Assembly: GCF_004310665.1 (NCBI RefSeq)
Contig: NZ_SIXF01000018.1
Coordinates: 1 to 64,000 of the forward strand
Reading direction: 5' to 3'
DNA from: Pedobacter kyonggii
GTDB lineage: Bacteria > Bacteroidota > Bacteroidia > Sphingobacteriales > Sphingobacteriaceae
Length of the DNA stretch: 64,000 nt
The notes under the pieces are model-generated. The model was not told the DNA's origin. It worked only from the letters and a program-made list of their open reading frames with translations, and did no database searches. Numbering within the stretch: the first letter of the stretch is position 1; each line of letters begins with the position of its first letter. A program made the position numbers and the translations under genes. Of this stretch, positions 27,117 through 35,951 are shown piece by piece.

Positions 27117-28310
27117 TTATAAATTCTGCGCAATTACAAAACCGCTAGCCCAGGCCCATTGAAAATTATAGCCTCCTAACCAGCCCGTAACATCTAAACA
27201 TTCGCCACCAAAAAAAAGATTCGGAATCCTTTTGCACTCCAAAGTCTTAGAAGATATTTCGTTGGTATCAATCCCCCCCCGCATTACTTCGGCCTTATCA
27301 TAACCTTTATCACCTGCAGGTTTAACCTTAAAGTGATGAATGGTTTGCTCAATTAAATCAATTTCTGATTTTGTTAATGCTGCAACAGGTTTGCTTAAGG
27401 GTAAAAACTTACCTAAAGCATCGGTGAACTTTTTTGTGTAAATCCGGTTTAACAAGGTCGACAATAAAGTTTTACCGTTATTTTTCCTTTCTTCATCTAA
27501 TATTGCAACTATATTTTGATGCGGCAACAGATTCAGATTAATTGTTTCACCTCGTCTCCAAAAAGAGGAAATCTGCAAAATGGCAGGCCCGCTTAATCCC
27601 CAGTGGGTAAAAAGGATATTTTCTTCGAACGAAATCTCATCATTGCTTACTTCGCAAAAAACAGAATTTCCAGAAAGCTGCGCAAACCATTCTTCGTCCT
27701 TACCAGTTATGGTTAAAGGAACCAAAGCAGGAGCCGTTTCAATAATTTTTAACTCGTGTTTTCTCGCAAAGCGTAAGGCAAAATCGGTAGCACCCATTTT
27801 GGGAATGGGTAAACCTCCAGTGGCAATAACCAGCTTTTCGGCAGTTAAAACTACAGTTTTACCATTTTTCTCGTAACTCACTTTAAAACCTTCTGGCGAT
27901 ATTTCAATATCTTTTACATCTGCATTACACCTAATTTCTTGCCCGAAATCTTCGCAAACGGATGTAAAAACCTCAACAACATCTTTCGCATTTTTATCAT
28001 CAGGAAATAATTGGCCTAAAGTTTTTTCTTTGCCTGTTATACCATAGGTTTCAAAAAAACTAATGGTATCGTCAACTGTCCACTGCGTGAAAGCAGATTT
28101 GATAAAATGTGGGTTTGCTGATATAAACTGCTCAGCTGATGCAAATTGGTTCGTATAATTACAGCGGCCACCACCAGAAATTAAAATTTTGGCACCGGGT
28201 TTTTCATTTTTTTCGAGCACAATTACTTTTTTACCCCGATAGCCTGCCTGCACCGCACACATCAATCCGCAAGCACCTGCACCAATAATTATTGCATCAG
28301 CATTCATCAA
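27117..28310 (-). CDS. BaiN/HI0933-family FAD-dependent oxidoreductase
   Basis: A 397-residue cytoplasmic flavoprotein of the HI0933/YhiN/BaiN family. The N-terminal dinucleotide fold is clear: AIIIGAGACGLMCAVQAGYRGKKVIVLEKN (GxGxxG). It is followed by the family hallmark KILISGGGRCNYTN, an internal substrate domain, and the C-terminal FAD loop FGGECLDVTGWLGGYNFQWAWASG. Members include 7-dehydroxylating bile-acid enzymes and others of unknown substrate; length is normal. It is divergent from purK, sharing a very compact promoter region. Confidence 0.9.
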   Translation of the reverse strand: MMNADAIIIGAGACGLMCAVQAGYRGKKVIVLEKNEKPGAKILISGGGRCNYTNQFASAEQFISANPHFIKSAFTQWTVDDTISFFETYGITGKEKTLGQLFPDDKNAKDVVEVFTSVCEDFGQEIRCNADVKDIEISPEGFKVSYEKNGKTVVLTAEKLVIATGGLPIPKMGATDFALRFARKHELKIIETAPALVPLTITGKDEEWFAQLSGNSVFCEVSNDEISFEENILFTHWGLSGPAILQISSFWRRGETINLNLLPHQNIVAILDEERKNNGKTLLSTLLNRIYTKKFTDALGKFLPLSKPVAALTKSEIDLIEQTIHHFKVKPAGDKGYDKAEVMRGGIDTNEISSKTLECKRIPNLFFGGECLDVTGWLGGYNFQWAWASGFVIAQNL

Positions 28311-28326
28311 TAAAATTTATTATGGT

Positions 28327-28344
28327 TACTTTTGCACAAAAGTA
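28327..28344. promoter_or_regulatory. Head-to-head -7 boxes of purK and baiN
   Basis: TACTTTTGCACAAAAGTA holds TACTTTTG on the plus strand (28327-28334, toward purK) and TACTTTTG on the minus strand (28337-28344, toward the flavoprotein gene), only two bases apart. The minus-strand promoter also has a TTTG -33 element (CAAA, 28366-28369) at 21-base spacing. The two promoters overlap so tightly that both cannot be bound at once. Confidence 0.55.
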
Positions 28345-28361
28345 GCATTATTTTCAAGCGC

Positions 28362-29501
28362 ATGGCAAAACAGATTAGCGAATTAAAATTAGGTATTTTA
28401 GGTGGCGGACAATTGGGCAGAATGCTCATTCAACAAGCAATCAATTACAATGTAACCACATTAGTTTTAGACCCAGATCCTGATGCCCCTTGCAAACACA
28501 TCTCTAATTACTTCGAAAATGGCTCAATTACCGATTTTGACACCGTTTATAACTTTGGAAAGAAAGCCGATATCATTACCATTGAAATTGAAAAGGTAAA
28601 TATCGACGCACTTGAGCAGCTTGAAAAAGAAGGTAAAAAGGTATTCCCACAATCGAGGGTGATCCGTTTAATTCAGGATAAAGGCGTACAAAAACAGTTT
28701 TTTAAAGAAAACGATATCCCAACCTCTCCTTTTCAGATTGTAAATACGAAGGAAGATATGGAAAACAGTAGTATCCCTTTTCCATATATTTTAAAACTGC
28801 GTAAAGATGGTTACGATGGCAAAGGTGTGATGAAAATCAATAGTGCAGCCGATCTGGCCAAAGCCTTCGATGCACCTTGTATTATTGAAAAACTGGTCGA
28901 TTTTGAAAAAGAAGTTGCCGTAATTGTTGCCCGTAATGCCAATGGCGATATGAAAACTTTCCCGATGGTAGAAATGGAATTTAATCCAGAGGCCAATTTG
29001 GTTGAGTTTTTAATTTCCCCATCTACTTTTGCCGAAAGCTTACAACAAAAAGCAGAAAACATTGCTAAAAATATTGCCTCAGCAATGAACATCACCGGGA
29101 TTTTAGCGGTAGAAATGTTTATTTGCAAAGATGGAGAGTTGCTGGTTAACGAGGTGGCCCCTCGTCCGCACAATAGCGGTCACCAAACTATTGAAGGCAA
29201 TTATGTTTCTCAGTTCGAACAACATTTACGTTCTATTTATAATTTGCCACTTGGCGATACCACAAGTATTACCAATGCCATTATGATTAATCTACTTGGT
29301 GAAAAAGGCTTCGAAGGTGTAGCTAAATATGAAAATCTGGAAAAAATACTAGCGATTGATGGTGTTTTCGTTCACCTATATGGCAAGAAATACACAAAAC
29401 CTTTCCGCAAGATGGGCCATGTAACCATTGTAGATATCGATAGAGAAAAAGCCATCGAAAAAGCACGCTTTGTACAAAAGACACTAAAAGTAATTGCATA
29501 G
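28362..29501 (+). CDS. purK: 5-(carboxyamino)imidazole ribonucleotide synthase
   Basis: ATP-grasp enzyme that makes N5-CAIR from AIR, ATP and bicarbonate in purine synthesis. About 379 residues from MAKQISELKLGILGGGQLGRML (a TTG ten codons earlier also opens the frame but lies inside the promoter box). Visible: N-terminal GGGQLGRM, central ATP-grasp ILKLRKDGYDGKGVM, the FEKEVAVIVARN strand, and NEVAPRPHNSGHQTIEG near the active site. Followed 81 bases later by purE, its pathway partner. Confidence 0.97.
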   Translation: MAKQISELKLGILGGGQLGRMLIQQAINYNVTTLVLDPDPDAPCKHISNYFENGSITDFDTVYNFGKKADIITIEIEKVNIDALEQLEKEGKKVFPQSRVIRLIQDKGVQKQFFKENDIPTSPFQIVNTKEDMENSSIPFPYILKLRKDGYDGKGVMKINSAADLAKAFDAPCIIEKLVDFEKEVAVIVARNANGDMKTFPMVEMEFNPEANLVEFLISPSTFAESLQQKAENIAKNIASAMNITGILAVEMFICKDGELLVNEVAPRPHNSGHQTIEGNYVSQFEQHLRSIYNLPLGDTTSITNAIMINLLGEKGFEGVAKYENLEKILAIDGVFVHLYGKKYTKPFRKMGHVTIVDIDREKAIEKARFVQKTLKVIA

Positions 29502-29582
29502 CCTTCTTAGCCACCTGAATGGGAACTAAAAAGGTTGAAATGAGAAAAGTTTAAAAGAAGTTAAAAAAGAAATAAAATAGAT

Positions 29583-30095
29583 ATGAGTCAAGGAAATTCA
29601 AATTCGGCATTAGTTGGAATTATCATGGGTAGCAAATCAGATTTACCTGTTATGCAAGATGCCGCTGATGTATTAAAAGAATTTGGAATAAACTATGAAA
29701 TTACAGTTGTTTCTGCGCACAGAACACCAGAACGGATGTTTAATTATGCTAAAGAAGCACAAGGCCGTGGTTTAAAAGTGATTATTGCCGGTGCGGGTGG
29801 TGCTGCCCACTTACCAGGAATGGTGGCTTCTATTACCACATTGCCAGTAATCGGTGTTCCTGTTAAGTCATCAAACTCTATTGATGGCTGGGATAGCATT
29901 TTATCGATCTTACAAATGCCAAATGGCATTCCCGTAGCTACAGTGGCTTTAAATGCAGCTAAAAATGCAGGTTTATTAGCCACTCAGATTTTAGCTACAG
30001 CTGATGAGTCTTTAACAGTTAAAATGCAAGCTTATAAAGATGAACTGAGAAGGAAAGTTGAGGAAAGTGCTTCCGAAATGAGTTCTCAGTTGTAA
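29583..30095 (+). CDS. purE: N5-carboxyaminoimidazole ribonucleotide mutase (class I PurE)
   Basis: Converts N5-CAIR to CAIR in purine synthesis. 170 residues with the class I signature: [13 protein letters not shown] near the N-terminus, [11 protein letters not shown] with the catalytic His, and [17 protein letters not shown]. Typical length. Lies downstream of purK, with a short gap, and probably shares its transcript. Confidence 0.97.
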   Translation: MSQGNSNSALVGIIMGSKSDLPVMQDAADVLKEFGINYEITVVSAHRTPERMFNYAKEAQGRGLKVIIAGAGGAAHLPGMVASITTLPVIGVPVKSSNSIDGWDSILSILQMPNGIPVATVALNAAKNAGLLATQILATADESLTVKMQAYKDELRRKVEESASEMSSQL

Positions 30096-30118
30096 GTTTT
30101 CAATTTGCAGTATAAACA

Positions 30119-30439
30119 ATGATTATATTGAAGTCGATTATCAAGATAGCATTGATTATATCTCTTGTTTCTTTAATATTCTCGACTCTATTTTTAATAA
30201 TCTATGGTGAAATTAATGAGCTAAACATCAATAATTTCACCTCAATATTTATTTGGTATTCATTGATGTATACCATGTGGACAACATTTATATCTACCCT
30301 AGCTTTAATTATAATCTCTTTATTGAGAAAAATTAATAATCAAAAAGTCTGGAGTTATATTAAAAGTGAAACAATTCTATTGCTGATAGTAATTGGCTTT
30401 ACAGCTTTGATAATTCTTTTTTATCATCACCAATATTAA
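30119..30439 (+). CDS. Small membrane protein, three helices
   Basis: A 106-residue very hydrophobic protein: predicted transmembrane helices at about residues 5-30, 42-68 and 83-102, with a short basic loop (RKINNQK) between the second and third. Starts 24 bases after purE, so may be carried on the same transcript. Base composition is more AT-rich than its neighbours. No motif recognised and function unknown. Confidence 0.6.
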   Translation: MIILKSIIKIALIISLVSLIFSTLFLIIYGEINELNINNFTSIFIWYSLMYTMWTTFISTLALIIISLLRKINNQKVWSYIKSETILLLIVIGFTALIILFYHHQY

Positions 30440-30473
30440 TTCAATACTCTAAACTCTACCCCCCAACTCCAAA

Positions 30474-31049
30474 CTAATTCAAATTCGGGTCAACCGGAAA
30501 ATTACTGATATGCGCATATTTTGGTCCTAAATTTACGATCACATCCCGCCAAAGTTTTTCATCATCGTTACTAAAAATGAGATCAGGATTAAAGGTATCG
30601 CTCACCATCCAGGCGTTCTGCTCTATTTCGCGATCGAGCTGTCCATGGTCCCAGCCAGAGTAGCCCATAAAAAATTTTATTTCCTCAGCGCTTATGGCAT
30701 TGGTATTTAGGAGTATTTTAAGTGTTTCGAAATTCCCTCCCCAATACAGTCCATTCCCAATAGGCTCACCACTCTGCAATTTATCGTAACACCTATGGAT
30801 AAAATGCAAGGTATCTGCAGCAACTGGTCCGCCAAAATAAATGTAGTTTTTTGCATCCCATAAATCCTGGATCACATCATTCAGCATAAGATTACCAACC
30901 TGGTTAAGTATATAACCTACAGTTCCATCATCGCCATGCTCTGTTAAGAGCACAACAGATCTTTTAAAATTAGGATCGGCCATAAATGGCTCTGAGATGA
31001 GCAAGCGGCCTGTTTTAGGTTTTATATTGTTCAGCATGATGATAATCAT
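30474..31049 (-). CDS. YqgE/AlgH family protein (DUF179)
   Basis: A cytoplasmic protein of the UPF0301 (YqgE/AlgH) family, 191 residues, or 187 if the second ATG at 31037 is used. Hallmarks: RLLISEPFMADPNFKRSVVLLTEHGDDGTVGYILN, then YFGGPV and GYSGWDHGQLDREIEQNAWM. The role is unclear: AlgH in Pseudomonas was reported to affect alginate regulation, but most members are uncharacterised. Divergent from pdxH, whose -33 element overlaps its start codon. Confidence 0.92.
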   Translation of the reverse strand: MIIIMLNNIKPKTGRLLISEPFMADPNFKRSVVLLTEHGDDGTVGYILNQVGNLMLNDVIQDLWDAKNYIYFGGPVAADTLHFIHRCYDKLQSGEPIGNGLYWGGNFETLKILLNTNAISAEEIKFFMGYSGWDHGQLDREIEQNAWMVSDTFNPDLIFSNDDEKLWRDVIVNLGPKYAHISNFPVDPNLN

Positions 31050-31079
31050 TTGTTACACCGTAAAAGATGTCTATTTTTG
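31049..31079 (+). promoter_or_regulatory. pdxH promoter, TTTG-N19-TATTTTTG
   Basis: TTTG at 31049-31052 and TATTTTTG at 31072-31079, 19 bases apart, match the Bacteroidota consensus closely. The pdxH ATG begins at 31084, only four bases after the -7 box, which leaves no room for a usual 5' leader. Confidence 0.7.
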
Positions 31080-31083
31080 TTAA

Positions 31084-31734
31084 ATGCAAGTTACAAATGA
31101 ATTTCTACAAAACCTGCGCCAAGATTACAAAAGCGCTTCGCTGGATGAATCTGACGTTGATCAAGACCCAATTATCCAGTTTAAAAAGTGGTTTCAACAT
31201 GCTGTTGATGCCCAGATATACGAACCCAATGTAATGACTTTAGCTACAGCCGATAAAGCTGGCAGACCCGATGCCCGTATTGTTTTACTTAAAGGCGTTG
31301 ATACAGATGGATTTAGGTTCTTTACGAATTACCTAAGTGCTAAAGGAAAAGAGCTAAAACGTAATCCATACGCAGCTTTAGTATTTTTCTGGCCTGAATT
31401 GGAAAGACAAGTGAGGATCGAAGGAACGGTAGAAAAACTAGATAAGGAAACTTCCGAAGAATATTTCAATACCAGGCCAATTGACAGTCAGATTGGAGCG
31501 GTAGCTTCTCCACAGAGCCAGGTTATTCCGAATAGAGCGTTTTTAGAAGAAAAATTTGAAGAATTAAAAGCTAAAAGTGCCGATAAAGATATTGCAAAAC
31601 CTGCGCACTGGGGCGGTTACATTGTAAAACCAACTAGAATCGAGTTTTGGCAAGGAAGAAGCAGCAGGCTGCACGACAGGATAAATTTCGAAAAGGTTAA
31701 GGGAATCTGGACTAAAACAAGATTAGCACCATAA
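31084..31734 (+). CDS. pdxH: Pyridoxamine 5'-phosphate oxidase
   Basis: FMN enzyme that oxidises pyridoxine or pyridoxamine 5'-phosphate to pyridoxal phosphate. 216 residues, standard length, with NLRQDYKSASLDESD at the start, MTLATADKAGRPDARIVLLKGVD, FFTNYLSAKGKELKRNPYAALVFFWPELERQVRIEG and the C-terminal FWQGRSSRLHDR. The ATG is unlikely to be wrong, as the N-terminus fits the family and no other start is near. With the promoter box four bases upstream, the message is probably leaderless. Confidence 0.97.
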   Translation: MQVTNEFLQNLRQDYKSASLDESDVDQDPIIQFKKWFQHAVDAQIYEPNVMTLATADKAGRPDARIVLLKGVDTDGFRFFTNYLSAKGKELKRNPYAALVFFWPELERQVRIEGTVEKLDKETSEEYFNTRPIDSQIGAVASPQSQVIPNRAFLEEKFEELKAKSADKDIAKPAHWGGYIVKPTRIEFWQGRSSRLHDRINFEKVKGIWTKTRLAP

Positions 31735-31747
31735 CTTAATATCAATA

Positions 31748-31782
31748 AATAGAGATCGGCTATCCTGCGAGATCTCTATTTA
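31748..31782. terminator. terminator after pdxH
   Basis: AAATAGAGATC and GATCTCTATTT form an 11-base stem around a 13-base loop, just after the pdxH stop. Confidence 0.7.
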
Positions 31783-31823
31783 ACTAATCATTTATTATTA
31801 AATTCTTTTTTTTAATTTCTAAG

Positions 31824-32717
31824 ATGAAACAAATCGCAGTTATAGGATCTGGCACGATGGGAAATGGCATCGCTCATACCTTTGCACAATTCAATTATCA
31901 AGTCAACCTGATTGATATTAATCAAGCTGCATTGGATAGGGCCATACAAACCATTACCAAAAATCTAGACAGACAGGTTGCCAAAGGCACACTAACAGAA
32001 GATCAGAAAGCGGCCGCTCTTAATAACATCACCACATATACCTCAATAAAGGATGGCGTTCAAAGTGCTGATTTAATTGTAGAGGCTGCCACCGAAAATG
32101 TGGACTTAAAACTGAAGATTTTTAAGGATTTAGATGAGTACGCACCTCCGCATGCTATCCTGGCTTCTAATACCTCTTCTATTTCCATTACGCAGATTGC
32201 TGCCGTAACCGGTAGAGGTGATAAGGTAATCGGGATGCACTTTATGAACCCTGTTCCGGTAATGAAGTTAGTAGAAGTAATAAGAGGTTATGCCACAAGC
32301 GATGAAACAACCAGCACCATTATGTCGTTGTCTCAAAGTTTGGATAAAGTTCCTGTTGAGGTAAATGATTATCCGGGTTTTGTGGCTAACCGCATTTTAA
32401 TGCCAATGATTAACGAGGCCATTTATACCCTGTATGAAGGCGTTGCAGGTGTTTATGAAATCGACACGGTAATGAAACTTGGAATGGCCCATCCAATGGG
32501 GCCTTTGCAGTTAGCAGATTTTATTGGTCTGGATGTTTGTTTGGCTATATTAAAAGTATTGAATGATGGTTTTGGGAATCCCAAATATGCTCCTTGCCCT
32601 TTATTGGTAAATATGGTTGCTGCGGGTAAAAAAGGTATTAAAACTGGCGAAGGCTTTTATAAATATACTGCCGGATCAAAAGATCTTGTGGTTTCTGATA
32701 AATTTAAAAAATCCTAA
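31824..32717 (+). CDS. 3-hydroxybutyryl/3-hydroxyacyl-CoA dehydrogenase
   Basis: NAD-dependent 3-hydroxyacyl-CoA dehydrogenase of 297 residues: N-terminal Rossmann fold IAVIGSGTMGNGIAHTFAQ, catalytic His/Glu in GMHFMNPVPVMKLVEVIRG, and the helical C-terminal domain with NDYPGFVANRILMPMINEA and GMAHPMGPLQLADFIGLD. It interconverts 3-hydroxy- and 3-oxoacyl-CoA, in butyrate/PHB-type or fatty acid metabolism. The partner thiolase and crotonase are not adjacent. Lies between pdxH and ruvB as a lone metabolic gene. Confidence 0.93.
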   Translation: MKQIAVIGSGTMGNGIAHTFAQFNYQVNLIDINQAALDRAIQTITKNLDRQVAKGTLTEDQKAAALNNITTYTSIKDGVQSADLIVEAATENVDLKLKIFKDLDEYAPPHAILASNTSSISITQIAAVTGRGDKVIGMHFMNPVPVMKLVEVIRGYATSDETTSTIMSLSQSLDKVPVEVNDYPGFVANRILMPMINEAIYTLYEGVAGVYEIDTVMKLGMAHPMGPLQLADFIGLDVCLAILKVLNDGFGNPKYAPCPLLVNMVAAGKKGIKTGEGFYKYTAGSKDLVVSDKFKKS

Positions 32718-32736
32718 TTTTTTTAGCATTTAATTT

Positions 32737-32744
32737 TATATTTG
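32737..32744 (+). promoter_or_regulatory. -7 box TATATTTG directly before ruvB
   Basis: Matches TAnnTTTG and ends four bases before the ruvB ATG at 32749, a spacing like that at pdxH. No -33 TTTG at the right distance, so moderate confidence. Confidence 0.45.
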
Positions 32745-32748
32745 CTGT

Positions 32749-33771
32749 ATGAATGAGAATCTGGATCCTGAAGCAAGCAACTTAACTCCTACCGATCGCG
32801 ATATTGAAAGGGTTTTAAGGCCGCAGGCTTTTGAAGATTTTACGGGGCAGGAAAAAGTGATGGAAAACCTGAAGATTTTTGTTCAGGCGGCGAAACTCCG
32901 TGGCGAAGCTTTAGATCATGTTCTTTTGCATGGCCCTCCAGGATTAGGCAAAACCACACTTTCTCATATCATTGCCAACGAAATGGCTACTGGTATCAAA
33001 GTAACCTCTGGTCCGGTATTAGATAAACCTGGCGATTTGGCTGGTTTATTAACTGGCTTAGATGAAGGCGATATCCTTTTTATTGATGAGATCCATCGTT
33101 TATCTCCTCTTGTAGAAGAATACCTATACTCTGCCATGGAGGATTTTAAAATTGATATTATGCTCGAAACTGGCCCGAATGCCCGTTCGGTACAGATATC
33201 GCTTAATCCTTTTACGTTAGTAGGTGCTACCACACGCTCCGGATTGTTGACTGCTCCGTTAAGGGCACGTTTTGGCATCAATGCCCGCTTGGCTTATTAT
33301 GACGCTAAATTGCTAACCACAATTGTACTACGCTCTTCTGACATCCTAAAAACGCCGATCAGTGATGAAGGTGCCTACGAAATTGCCCGCCGTAGCCGCG
33401 GCACGCCCCGTATCGCCAATGCACTTTTACGGAGAACAAGAGATTTTGCGCAGATTAAAGGAAACGGAAATATCGATACTGAAATTGCCCGCTATGCCCT
33501 CAATGCATTAAATGTAGATGAACATGGCTTGGATGAGATGGATAACAGGATTCTGGTTACCATTATCGATAAATTTAAAGGCGGCCCAGTGGGTTTGAAA
33601 ACCATTGCGACGGCTGTTGGAGAAGATGAAGGAACTATTGAGGAGGTTTATGAACCGTTCTTGATTCAGGAGGGTTATATTATGCGTACTTCACGTGGTA
33701 GAGAAGTTACCGAAGCAGCTTACAAACATTTAAAGAAAAATTATCCAGGCCAAACCGGGAAGTTGTTTTAA
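32749..33771 (+). CDS. ruvB: Holliday junction branch migration helicase RuvB
   Basis: AAA+ motor of the RuvABC complex that drives branch migration of Holliday junctions. 340 residues, full length: Walker [16 protein letters not shown], Walker [20 protein letters not shown], sensor 1 [11 protein letters not shown], arginine finger RARFG, sensor 2 [15 protein letters not shown] and the C-terminal winged helix ending in HLKKNYPG. ruvA and ruvC are not next to it. A -7 box sits right before the start codon. Confidence 0.98.
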   Translation: MNENLDPEASNLTPTDRDIERVLRPQAFEDFTGQEKVMENLKIFVQAAKLRGEALDHVLLHGPPGLGKTTLSHIIANEMATGIKVTSGPVLDKPGDLAGLLTGLDEGDILFIDEIHRLSPLVEEYLYSAMEDFKIDIMLETGPNARSVQISLNPFTLVGATTRSGLLTAPLRARFGINARLAYYDAKLLTTIVLRSSDILKTPISDEGAYEIARRSRGTPRIANALLRRTRDFAQIKGNGNIDTEIARYALNALNVDEHGLDEMDNRILVTIIDKFKGGPVGLKTIATAVGEDEGTIEEVYEPFLIQEGYIMRTSRGREVTEAAYKHLKKNYPGQTGKLF

Positions 33772-33793
33772 TATAATATTGTTTCTTGCCAAA

Positions 33794-33950
33794 TCGTCAT
33801 TTCGACTGAAGTGCAACGGAATGGAGAAATCTGATATTGTTGTGTTTAAAGATCTCTCCTCCAAAGGAGTTCCTTGGAAAACTGCGATCGAGATGACGCC
33901 CACCGCCGTCATTGCGAGGAAAGAAGCAATCTTTTGTTCGTCCTCCTAAG
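33794..33950. repeat. paired CGTCATTTCGA and CGTCATTGCGAG palindromes
   Basis: 33794-33899 runs from CGTCATTTCGACTGAAGTGCA to GATCGAGATGACG with pairing arms and an internal CTCC/GGAG hairpin. 33906-33950 adds GTCATTGCGAGGAAAGAAGCAATCTT, a half of the element at 352-440. They fill the gap between ruvB and the GNAT-nitrilase gene. Confidence 0.7.
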
Positions 33951-34034
33951 CTTATTTCAGCATCTTCTTAAAAATATACAGTCCATCTGAACATTTAAGC
34001 CCTTTTGGTGTTCATAAAATACAAATCAAACATT

Positions 34035-35543
34035 ATGAATATTGAATTACGTAAACTAACGCTCGAAGATTACGAAGATCTTAAAGAATCGATGCTCCAG
34101 GCCTACGACAGTATGGGCGGTTCCATCTGGCCAAAATCAAGTATTGCGAAACTTTTAAATATTTTCCCCGAAGGACAGCTATGTATCGCTGTTGATGATA
34201 AGGTTGTAGCCTGTTCCCTTGCCATTATTGTAGAGTACGACGAATATGGAGATCGGCATACCTACAAGTTGATTACTGGTGATTATTCTTTTACAACACA
34301 TGATCCCAACGGAGATACCCTTTATGGAATCGAAATTTTCGTGCACCCCGACTTCCGTGGTCTGCGCTTGGGAAGAAGGTTATATGAGGCACGTAAAGAA
34401 CTCTGCGAAAGCCTAAATCTAAAAAGCATTATTGCTGGTGGCAGAATTCCGGGTTATCACCAATATGCAGAAAAGCTTAGCCCAAGGCAGTATATCGACA
34501 AGGTAAAAGCAAAAGAAATTTACGATCCTACATTGACTTTCCAGATCTCTAATGATTTTCACGTAAGAAAAGTATTGAAAAACTATTTACCTGGCGATAA
34601 AGAATCAAAAGAGTATGCCACCTTAATTGAGTGGAATAACATTTATTACCAGGGTATCGATGCTTCAGCCCGTTCGGCAATGACCATCCGTTTGGGTTTG
34701 GTGCAATGGGAAATGCGTTTATTCCCCAACATGGACGCTTTTTATGAGCAAGTAGAGTTTTTTGTTGATGCGCTAAGTGGTTACAAATCGGACTTCGTGA
34801 TGTTCCCTGAGCTATTTAACACACCCTTACTGCAACCATACAATCATTTGCCAGAGATTGAGGCCATGCGCAAACTCGCCGAAAAAACAGAAGAGATTGT
34901 ACAAAAAATGCACGAATACTCTTTGAGCTACAATACTAATATCATTACAGGTAGTATGCCACTTATTGAGGATGGTAAACTTTATAATGCCACTTACCTT
35001 TGTCACCGTACCGGAAAAATAGACGAGTACAGGAAAATTCACATTACACCAAATGAGCAAAAATATTACGGCATGATTGGTGGCGACAAAGTGCAGGTTT
35101 TCGATACCGATTGTGGCAAAGTAGGCATTTTGATCTGTTACGATGTAGAATTCCCTGAATTAAGCCGCATTTATGCCGATCAGGGCATGCAGATTTTGTT
35201 TGTACCATTCTTAACCGATACACAGAATGGTTATACACGCGTTAGGCATTGTGCTCAGGCCCGGGCGATAGAAAACGAATGTTATGTGGCCATTGCAGGC
35301 TGCGTAGGCAATTTACCGAAGGTAAACAACATGGACATCCAGTTCGCGCAATCGGCTGTTTTTACACCTTCTGATTTCGCTTTCCCAACCAATGCCATAA
35401 AAGCTGAGGCTACGCCAAATACGGAGATGGTTTTAGTGGTAGATGTTGACCTGCATTTACTAGACGAACTGCACCACTATGGAACAGTAAAAGTGCTAAA
35501 AGACAGAAGAAAAGACCTTTATCAGGTTAAACTTTTGAAATAA
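34035..35543 (+). CDS. GNAT acetyltransferase-nitrilase fusion
   Basis: A 502-residue fusion. Residues 1 to about 195 form a GNAT N-acetyltransferase domain (LEIFVHPDFRGLRLGRRLYEARKEL is the acetyl-CoA loop). From about 215 a nitrilase/carbon-nitrogen hydrolase domain follows, with the triad Glu (VMFPELFNTP), Lys (YRKIHITPNE) and Cys (LICYDVEFPELS). Such fusions occur widely as proteins of unknown substrate, perhaps trimming and re-acylating amide metabolites. The start is ATG 34035, not the earlier TTG, as the GNAT strand MNIELRKLTLEDYEDL begins there. Terminated by a strong hairpin. Confidence 0.9.
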   Translation: MNIELRKLTLEDYEDLKESMLQAYDSMGGSIWPKSSIAKLLNIFPEGQLCIAVDDKVVACSLAIIVEYDEYGDRHTYKLITGDYSFTTHDPNGDTLYGIEIFVHPDFRGLRLGRRLYEARKELCESLNLKSIIAGGRIPGYHQYAEKLSPRQYIDKVKAKEIYDPTLTFQISNDFHVRKVLKNYLPGDKESKEYATLIEWNNIYYQGIDASARSAMTIRLGLVQWEMRLFPNMDAFYEQVEFFVDALSGYKSDFVMFPELFNTPLLQPYNHLPEIEAMRKLAEKTEEIVQKMHEYSLSYNTNIITGSMPLIEDGKLYNATYLCHRTGKIDEYRKIHITPNEQKYYGMIGGDKVQVFDTDCGKVGILICYDVEFPELSRIYADQGMQILFVPFLTDTQNGYTRVRHCAQARAIENECYVAIAGCVGNLPKVNNMDIQFAQSAVFTPSDFAFPTNAIKAEATPNTEMVLVVDVDLHLLDELHHYGTVKVLKDRRKDLYQVKLLK

Positions 35544-35554
35544 TAATCCATAAA

Positions 35555-35587
35555 AAAATGCCGGTCAAATTAATGAGCCGGCATTTT
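35555..35587. terminator. bidirectional terminator AATGCCGG/CCGGCATT
   Basis: Stem AAAATGCCGG / CCGGCATTTT with a 13-base loop and A/T tails on both sides, between the GNAT-nitrilase gene and the convergent small membrane gene. Confidence 0.85.
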
Positions 35588-35606
35588 CATTATAATCTAA
35601 AGCTAA

Positions 35607-35813
35607 TTATTTTCTCATCACAAACCATATAATCAGACCAATAATCACAGCTAGTGGCAATACCCACTTTAAAGCTTGTCCCGCACCGTTTTCATCTTTC
35701 TCAGTTACCGCTGGCTTTGCTGGCCCTGGATCTTCTTTATGACTTTCGTAATCTTTTTCGATCGGTTTAGGAGCTGCTCCTGATTCCGTATGTTGTGGAT
35801 CTATATTTTCCAT
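35607..35813 (-). CDS. Small tail-anchored membrane protein
   Basis: A 68-residue protein with an acidic, proline-rich disordered N-terminal two thirds (HTESGAAPKPIEKDYESHKE) and one C-terminal transmembrane helix (LKWVLPLAVIIGLIIWFVM) ending in RK. This is a tail-anchor layout. Similar short proteins occur in many Sphingobacteria, with unknown role. Divergent from queG, convergent with the GNAT-nitrilase gene. Confidence 0.7.
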   Translation of the reverse strand: MENIDPQHTESGAAPKPIEKDYESHKEDPGPAKPAVTEKDENGAGQALKWVLPLAVIIGLIIWFVMRK

Positions 35814-35936
35814 AGCTAATACTCTAAAAGTTCCTCCTTTCCTTGTGTGATTTCAATCAGGACGAACTATAATTAATTAATTTAGTTTCAGTATTTAGAA
35901 CAAGTGATTAATGAAAATGTTTTAAATCCTAAGCCT

Positions 35937-35944
35937 TATCTTTG
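35937..35944 (+). promoter_or_regulatory. -7 box TATCTTTG before queG
   Basis: TATCTTTG ends seven bases before a GTG at 35952 that gives a family-typical QueG N-terminus. If this box is used, the earlier GTG at 35904 cannot be the start, because it would precede the transcript start. Confidence 0.5.
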
Positions 35945-35951
35945 CAGATCG

